A DNA stretch of 64,000 nucleotides from Lutispora sp003527145. Its GTDB lineage: Bacteria; Bacillota; Clostridia; Lutisporales; Lutisporaceae. The position numbers and the translations under genes are program-made. This document shows, one piece after another, positions 58,952 through 64,000 of this stretch (the stretch's first letter is position 1; the number at the start of each line of letters is the position of its first letter). Below the pieces are notes generated by a model. It searched no databases. It saw nothing but the letters and a program-made list of their open reading frames with translations, and was not told the origin of the DNA. The stretch is from assembly GCA_029983695.1 (NCBI GenBank), contig JASBZB010000022.1:1-64000 (forward strand), written 5' to 3'.

Positions 58952-59530
58952 CTACTCCTTCGGATTAAGATTTCCGTTTGCCATTTCATATTCTTTGTTG
59001 CATGATTGGCATGTGTAGTTGTCCTTATCATTATTAAGCTTGTTTCCGCATTCGCATACGTATCCTATTATTTTAGCAGGATTGCCTACTGCTAAAGCAT
59101 GGTCAGGCACGTCTTTTGTTACTACTGCACCGGCACCTATGAAGGCATATCTTCCGATGTTATATCCGCATACTATTGTAGCATTTGCTCCTATGGAGGC
59201 TCCTTTTTTTATTGTGGTTTTTTTATATTCGTCTTTTCTTTCTATAAAGCTTCTTGGGTTTATTACGTTTGTGAATACACAGGATGGCCCTAAGAAGACA
59301 TCGTCTTCACAGATTACACCTGTGTATACTGATACATTGTTTTGTATCTTTACGTTGTTTCCTAATATTACTTCCGGTGATATGACGACATTTTGTCCTA
59401 TGTTGCAGTTTTTGCCTATAGTTGAGTTTTTCATTATGTGAGAGAAGTGCCATATCTTTGTTCCTTCACCTATTTGGCATGGTTCGTCTATATAGCTGGA
59501 TTCGTGTACGAAGTATTTCTTTTCGTCCAT
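58952..59530 (-). CDS. wbpD: UDP-3-amino-GlcNAcA N-acetyltransferase (WbpD-type) with zinc ribbon
   Basis: A 192-residue left-handed beta-helix acyltransferase: YIDEPCQIGEGTKIWHFSHI, NSTIGKNCNIGQNVVISPEV, NNVSVYTGVICEDDVFLGPS, GASIGANATIVCGYNIGRYA, FIGAGAVVTKDVPDHALAVG. The end carries a small zinc ribbon (CECGNKLNNDKDNYTCQSC). It acetylates the 3-amino group made by the WbpE-type enzyme. The start is taken as ATG 59530; a TTG at 59542 lies inside the upstream gene. Confidence 0.92.
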   Translation of the reverse strand: MDEKKYFVHESSYIDEPCQIGEGTKIWHFSHIMKNSTIGKNCNIGQNVVISPEVILGNNVKIQNNVSVYTGVICEDDVFLGPSCVFTNVINPRSFIERKDEYKKTTIKKGASIGANATIVCGYNIGRYAFIGAGAVVTKDVPDHALAVGNPAKIIGYVCECGNKLNNDKDNYTCQSCNKEYEMANGNLNPKE

Positions 59531-59531
59531 T

Positions 59532-60722
59532 TTATTTACCAAATTCCTTTATGGCTTGTACTATGTATTGCTTTTCTTCTTCTGTTAGTTCTGCAAACAT
59601 AGGTATTGCGAAGGTTCTTTCAGATAAATATTCTGCATTTGGCATGTCTCCGAGCTTATATCCTAAGTGTGTATAAGCTTTTTGAAGGTGCAGCGGTACC
59701 GGATAGTATATTCCTGTGGCTATTCCCCTTTGTTTGAGGTAATCCACAAGTTCTTGTCTTTTTTCCGATTGGAGTATGTACATGTGATATACATGTTTTA
59801 CATTTTTGTCTTCATAAGGGGTTACTATTTTCGTGTTTTTAAGCTTTTCATTGTAGAGTTTAGCATTTTCCCTTCTTTTATTGTTCCATTCATCCAGCAG
59901 TGGAAGTTTTACCCTGAGTATCGCTGCTTGTAGCTCGTCCAGTCTGGAGTTGTGACCTACAAGGTAGTTGTAGTATTTCAAAGGGTTATATATCGTATTG
60001 TCCGTAGATTTATCTTCTTCTACTTCTTCGTTTATATTATTTAAAAGGTTATATGCTTTTTTACCGTTTTCTCCGCTTCCATGGGTTCTTAAAGCTTTGC
60101 ATATAGTGGCTAAATCATCATCATCGGTGATTATCATGCCGCCATCTCCAGCGCAGCCAAGATTTTTTGTGGGAAAGAATGAGAAGCAGGCTATATCTGC
60201 TAGAGTGCCTATCTTTCTACCCTTATATTCTGCCCCAACTGCTTGGCAGGCATCTTCTATTACTTTAAGGTTATGCTTTTTAGCTATTTCACTTATTTCG
60301 TCCATGGCGCAGGGTTGTCCAAATATGTGAACAGGCATTATAGCCTTGGTCTTTTCCGTGATTTTTTCTTCTATTTTAGAAGGGTCAATATTAAAGGTGT
60401 CAGGCCTCACATCCACAAATACAGGGACAGCTCCTACTGCCGAGATGCTTTCTGCAGTGGCAAAGAAAGTGAAAGGTGTCGTTATAACTTCGTCTCCTTG
60501 TCCAATCCCCAAGGCTTTTAGAGCAATGACCAATGCATCTGTGCCATTGGCTACAGATATGGAGTGTTTTATCCCTATGTATTCAGCAAATTCTTTTTCA
60601 AATGTTTTTACGTTTTCACCCATTATGTATTGAGCTGAAGATAAAATGTCCGATATTTTTCTGTCACATTCAGTTCTTATGGTTTTGTATTGCTCTCTTA
60701 GGTTTATCAATGGAATTTGCAC
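59532..60722 (-). CDS. wbpE: UDP-3-keto-GlcNAcA aminotransferase (WbpE-type, DegT/DnrJ/EryC1)
   Basis: A 396-residue PLP sugar aminotransferase: IPLINLREQYKTIRTECDRK, VANGTDALVIALKALGIGQG, TTPFTFFATAESISAVGAVP, VHIFGQPCAMDEISEIAKKH, IEDACQAVGAEYKGRKIGTL, SFFPTKNLGCAGDGGMIITD with the PLP lysine, and VGHNSRLDELQAAILRVKLP. GTG start at 60722. It installs the 3-amino group using glutamate. A 15-residue acidic insertion (INEEVEEDKSTDNTI) near residue 228 is a small peculiarity. Confidence 0.93.
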   Translation of the reverse strand: MQIPLINLREQYKTIRTECDRKISDILSSAQYIMGENVKTFEKEFAEYIGIKHSISVANGTDALVIALKALGIGQGDEVITTPFTFFATAESISAVGAVPVFVDVRPDTFNIDPSKIEEKITEKTKAIMPVHIFGQPCAMDEISEIAKKHNLKVIEDACQAVGAEYKGRKIGTLADIACFSFFPTKNLGCAGDGGMIITDDDDLATICKALRTHGSGENGKKAYNLLNNINEEVEEDKSTDNTIYNPLKYYNYLVGHNSRLDELQAAILRVKLPLLDEWNNKRRENAKLYNEKLKNTKIVTPYEDKNVKHVYHMYILQSEKRQELVDYLKQRGIATGIYYPVPLHLQKAYTHLGYKLGDMPNAEYLSERTFAIPMFAELTEEEKQYIVQAIKEFGK

Positions 60723-60745
60723 AACCTCACCAGCTTTCTATAAAT

Positions 60746-61987
60746 TTAATCTTCTAATATCACTTTTTCTAATTTATCTGTTAAGATTTTGAAGTCAAAA
60801 TCCTGTGCTGCTTTTAATGCATTTTGACAGTATGTATCATATTCTTCCTTCGGCATATTATAAAACTTTAAAATTCCCTCTGCTAGTGCTTCAGCAGAAC
60901 CGCCTTGTACCGTAATACCACAATTATATTTTTTTAGCATATCGTATCCGCATTCGACATTAGATATAATAGGTTTACCTGACGCAAAATATTCAAACAT
61001 TTTATTAGGGCTAAGGCCGTATTTAAATAAATTAGGTAGATGCTCCAAGCAAAAAATATTCAAGTCTGTTTTCTCTAGTATACCAGGGATATATTTTTTT
61101 TCTACTTTCTCTTTAAAAATAACATTAGTAATATTGTTATTTTTTAAATGTTTTTTAAGCTTTATTTTTTCAGGACCGTCACCAAATATAATAAAATTTA
61201 TATTTTTGACATTCTTATGAATTAATATTTCAGCTGCATCAATTATTCTGTTTATAGCATTTGCCTTTCCTATTGCTCCGGCAAAAACTATTTTAAACAT
61301 ATTTTCATCCTCTAAATCCTTATCATTAAAAACATATTTGGTCCTATTTTCATTAAACTCTTCTAAATCTACACCATTGTTTATATATCTTGCTTTTGAT
61401 GTATCAAGTCCTATACTTTCTAAATAGTCTTTTCCACCTGGAAAAGTAAAAATAAGCTTATCTGCCTTTTTATATATGAATTTTTCTAGATTATATAATA
61501 GCTTTGCAGCAATGCTATTTTTCTTTACTTTATCCATTGCTACTAAGGTTTCTGGCCATAAGTCCCTTATTTCACATATGCAAGGTATATTAAGCCTTTT
61601 AGCTATTTGTATTCCTGCAACTAAAGTAAGTGGATGGACACTTGATGCAAAAATCACATCCGGTTTACCATATAGCTTCTCATACTCTTTAGCTACAGGA
61701 AAAAGATTTTTAAAAAAAACTATCATATTCTTAATTCGTTGTTTCCCATTTCCTGAATATGAATTAGTTCTGACAAAAACATAAGGAATATTATTTGCTA
61801 TATCAATGCAAAATATTCTATTATATGTATTTATTATTTCATTAGAATTGTGAATAGTGTTTGCGCAAAATATAGTGGGATGATAGCCTTTTTTAATAAG
61901 ATTTTCGGCAAACCAATAATGACGCCCACCATGGTCTTTATATGTATCTGTAGCATAATGATTAAATATCCAAATATTTATACTCAA
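60746..61987 (-). CDS. Glycosyltransferase (WbuB-type, GT4)
   Basis: A 413-residue GT-B enzyme: INIWIFNHYATDTYKDHGGR, DVIFASSVHPLTLVAGIQIA, IPCICEIRDLWPETLVAMDK, FTFPGGKDYLESIGLDTSKA, FKIVFAGAIGKANAINRIID and SPNKMFEYFASGKPIISNVE. It resembles WbuB-type transferases of amino-sugars. TTG start at 61987, four bases after GGGGGGAT. It should act in repeat-unit assembly, possibly adding a modified amino sugar. Confidence 0.88.
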   Translation of the reverse strand: MSINIWIFNHYATDTYKDHGGRHYWFAENLIKKGYHPTIFCANTIHNSNEIINTYNRIFCIDIANNIPYVFVRTNSYSGNGKQRIKNMIVFFKNLFPVAKEYEKLYGKPDVIFASSVHPLTLVAGIQIAKRLNIPCICEIRDLWPETLVAMDKVKKNSIAAKLLYNLEKFIYKKADKLIFTFPGGKDYLESIGLDTSKARYINNGVDLEEFNENRTKYVFNDKDLEDENMFKIVFAGAIGKANAINRIIDAAEILIHKNVKNINFIIFGDGPEKIKLKKHLKNNNITNVIFKEKVEKKYIPGILEKTDLNIFCLEHLPNLFKYGLSPNKMFEYFASGKPIISNVECGYDMLKKYNCGITVQGGSAEALAEGILKFYNMPKEEYDTYCQNALKAAQDFDFKILTDKLEKVILED

Positions 61988-62037
61988 TTTTATCCCCCCA
62001 GTAAATTTATGAAATCTGTTGAATTCAGCAATTATTT

Positions 62038-63000
62038 TTATAATTTCATAATCTTAATTTCATTAAACTTCATCATATAAATACCTTCTTCATATTGCCC
62101 AATTACGTTTTTATTTATTACACCATTAATATTTTGAATAATCATCTTAGGTACGTTTACCCCAGTTTCATATGCATGTGGATATCCACCGCCGAATCGA
62201 GGATTAACCTCAGAGACATAATATTCGTCATTAACTTTAAAAATATCAATATCAATGATGCCTTTAAGCCCAGCTCTTTTTACAAAATTTATAATGTACT
62301 TAAAAAGTTTTTCATCTTTCATTGATACAGATTTATCCGTCTCTCCAGCCCTCATTTTAATTTTCTCCTTTGTGAATATAGCAACTGGTTCGGTTGAAAG
62401 CATATCTATATAAACATCAGCTCCATACTCAATTCCATTCATGAACTCCTGAATCATTAAATTGTCAAACTGTTTGAATAGTATCTCAACTTCTTCTTTT
62501 GATGCAACTTTATTTATATTGATACTAGCACTACCTTTAACTGGTTTAACAAATACAGGATAGTTTAATATTCCTGCTTCAACATCTCTGTAGAACTCAT
62601 CTTTACATATATAACTCTTTACGGTTTTAAATCCATTCTCAACTAAAAATTTATACATAGAATATTTATCAAAACATAACTCTACAGTTTCATAGTCTGA
62701 AATAATAGGTATTGTACCTATATCTAAAAAGTCTTCTCTATTCTCTGCTAAAAAGCTTAATTCAGGGTCAATCAGTGATAATACAGCCTTTATATTATTT
62801 TCCTTACAGATAGAGAGAATAATATCCAAGTACCCTGGTTCAGCCATTTGGGGAACAATAAAATGCTTATCTGCATCATATAAAGCTGGAGCAAGTTTAC
62901 TACAATCAGTTGCTATTATCAAGCCTCTCCCTGCTAGCTCTTTCTTAAAATATTGAACTATTTTATTCCTTGTTCCGCAACTTAGGATTAATATGTTCAT
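62038..63000 (-). CDS. ATP-grasp (carbamoyl-phosphate-synthase-like) ligase
   Basis: A 320-residue ATP-grasp protein: MNILILSCGTRNKIVQYFKK, DYETVELCFDKYSMYKFLVE, YPVFVKPVKGSASININKVA, MIQEFMNGIEYGADVYIDML and the metal motif FKVNDEYYVSEVNPRFGGGY. These enzymes join a carboxylate, through an acyl phosphate, to an amine. In a cluster that makes sugar uronates and includes an amino-acid-decarboxylase-like gene upstream (45 nt away), it may form an amide on the glycan or build a small amino-acid conjugate (inference). Confidence 0.88.
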   Translation of the reverse strand: MNILILSCGTRNKIVQYFKKELAGRGLIIATDCSKLAPALYDADKHFIVPQMAEPGYLDIILSICKENNIKAVLSLIDPELSFLAENREDFLDIGTIPIISDYETVELCFDKYSMYKFLVENGFKTVKSYICKDEFYRDVEAGILNYPVFVKPVKGSASININKVASKEEVEILFKQFDNLMIQEFMNGIEYGADVYIDMLSTEPVAIFTKEKIKMRAGETDKSVSMKDEKLFKYIINFVKRAGLKGIIDIDIFKVNDEYYVSEVNPRFGGGYPHAYETGVNVPKMIIQNINGVINKNVIGQYEEGIYMMKFNEIKIMKL

Positions 63001-63045
63001 GTTTCAAACCCTCTCATCTTCGAATTTTATATCTTCCTTCCTGAA

Positions 63046-64000
63046 CTAATCAACTTTATACCTCTGATTATTTGATATCCTCAGATACTCCTTGGCTGTC
63101 CATCTTTCTCTCACTTTGTAAATATACCCATTACTTTCTACATAAACATCCGGAAAATACTTAATGAATAGTGGAGATAAACACATAGTATAAGCTCCTA
63201 CTTTATCATATATTACTTTATCTCCAATTAATAACTGTGGATGATCCTCCAATATAAATAATCTATCATTCTCCATACATGTAAATCCCGCAATGACTTG
63301 AGTCTCAATAATTTGTCTCTTAATCTCATCTTTAAACTTAACATGAAAGAAATACCTAGTCTTATTCATTAAAGGATCAATATTAATTCTGCTACCATCT
63401 GTAACAACATAATTTTTTGTTGTAATCTGCTTTACGTCTATTACACTTGTTATAAAACTAAAAGGTGAAGAAACTAGAGATGTTCCTGGTTCAACTATCA
63501 AGACTGTATTTTCTTTATTAAATTCTTTACTTAATTCACTCGATATGGCTTCCATATAATCACTGAACTGTGGTTTATCTTTAAGCCCACCGAAGAACCC
63601 TCCACCTATATCAACATATTTTAAATCCAATGCGAAAAATCGTTTTATTTCACAAGCAACTTTTGAAATTGCTCTGTAGATATTCAAACTTCTAGTCTTT
63701 GTACTACAATGCAAGTGTAGGCCTACAAGACTTATATGATTTAAATTACTTATATATTTGATAGCCTTTTTTAACTCTCCATTCTCATAGCAGAAGCCAA
63801 ACCTGCCACCCTCGGGTCCCATTGCTGATTCTTCTGGGCAGTATCTCTCAAGTTCAAAATTTACTCTTATTCCAACTTCATACTTTCTATCATTTAAGTT
63901 ATCAAGTTCATTCAGCCAATACAATTCTCTTTGGGAATCAACATTCACTATACAGCCATTTTTAATCGCCTCTAGAAAAGTTTCTTTTGATTTTTGCGGA
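63046..64000 (-). CDS. PLP-dependent fold-III decarboxylase (LysA/ODC family), 5' end outside window
   Basis: The frame stays open to the window edge (318 codons), so the N-terminus with the PLP lysine is missing. Seen: SKETFLEAIKNGCIVNVDSQ, SLVGLHLHCSTKTRSLNIYR, LKYVDIGGGFFGGLKDKPQF (glycine loop), VLIVEPGTSLVSSPFSF, the C-x3-D substrate motif in GFTCMENDRLF, and YDKVGAYTMCLSPLFIKYFP. It belongs with diaminopimelate/ornithine/carboxynorspermidine decarboxylases. Its position in a glycan cluster next to an ATP-grasp gene suggests production of an amine or amino acid for glycan decoration, not lysine synthesis (inference). Confidence 0.88.
   Translation of the reverse strand, partial: PQKSKETFLEAIKNGCIVNVDSQRELYWLNELDNLNDRKYEVGIRVNFELERYCPEESAMGPEGGRFGFCYENGELKKAIKYISNLNHISLVGLHLHCSTKTRSLNIYRAISKVACEIKRFFALDLKYVDIGGGFFGGLKDKPQFSDYMEAISSELSKEFNKENTVLIVEPGTSLVSSPFSFITSVIDVKQITTKNYVVTDGSRINIDPLMNKTRYFFHVKFKDEIKRQIIETQVIAGFTCMENDRLFILEDHPQLLIGDKVIYDKVGAYTMCLSPLFIKYFPDVYVESNGYIYKVRERWTAKEYLRISNNQRYKVD

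Overview
The window looks like the chromosome of a low-GC, anaerobic, Gram-positive bacterium of the Clostridia type. The reasons are strong AGGAGG-type ribosome binding sites, many GTG/TTG starts, S-layer-homology proteins, a tungsten/molybdenum aldehyde:ferredoxin oxidoreductase, a sigma-54 LevR-type PTS regulator, and a Wzx/Wzy-type surface-glycan locus. I see no rRNA, tRNA, CRISPR array or replication origin. Species cannot be fixed from this sequence alone.

Region 1 (1-9.3 kb, visibly more GC-rich than the rest, minus strand): a partial SLH-type exported protein, then a compact operon transcribed from a strong promoter at about 9.32 kb. Its order is tandem-SCP2 protein, class III aminotransferase, split transketolase (N half, C half), second tandem-SCP2 protein, VOC protein, Old-Yellow-Enzyme/FadH-type flavo-iron-sulfur reductase, TetR regulator. 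Two sterol/lipid-carrier proteins, an OYE-type reductase and a split transketolase together suggest chemistry on a hydrophobic, possibly steroid-like, substrate. This is the best candidate here for an undescribed pathway.

Region 2 (9.4-12.6 kb): a Fic protein with phased repeats at its promoter, a decayed AlbA/ATPase-type regulator, mazEF with a perfect palindrome inside its promoter, and gene debris.

Region 3 (12.6-24 kb, minus strand): a self-contained sugar operon. LevR-type activator, terminator, a textbook -24/-12 promoter, then PTS IIA-IIB-IIC-IID, zinc sugar dehydrogenase, class I aldolase, HPr, Enzyme I and aldehyde:ferredoxin oxidoreductase. The set implies uptake with phosphorylation, oxidation, aldol cleavage and ferredoxin-linked oxidation of the aldehyde product.

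Region 4 (24.3-31.5 kb): an Rpn-family nuclease/transposase gene, a PucR-controlled NCS1 permease / M29-type metalloenzyme / signal-less solute-binding-domain operon, an internally deleted Rpn copy, and a MarR/DUF2798 pair under a 38-bp palindromic operator.

Region 5 (31.6-44.4 kb) is accessory and broken up: M18 aminopeptidase, VanZ, CGNR regulator, truncated QueG-like gene, an encapsulated-ferritin-like gene followed by only the C-terminal half of an encapsulin, a HigBA-type toxin-antitoxin pair, a CD-NTase-like nucleotidyltransferase next to a 632-residue unknown protein (possible defence locus), a deleted M20 gene, an AlbA_2 regulator, RAYT/IS1380/IS3 remnants and a second full Rpn gene. 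The Rpn repeats share a leader carrying a consensus promoter, also present in the degraded copies.

Region 6 (44.5-64 kb, minus strand): a large SLH-anchored subtilisin-like protease, IS21 debris, then a surface-polysaccharide cluster: PLP decarboxylase (cut by the window edge), ATP-grasp ligase, glycosyltransferases, the complete WbpA/B/E/D/I-type set for a UDP-2,3-diacetamido-2,3-dideoxy-mannuronate-type sugar, Wzy-like polymerase, F420-beta-like iron-sulfur protein, polysaccharide pyruvyl transferase and a MurJ/Wzx-like flippase.
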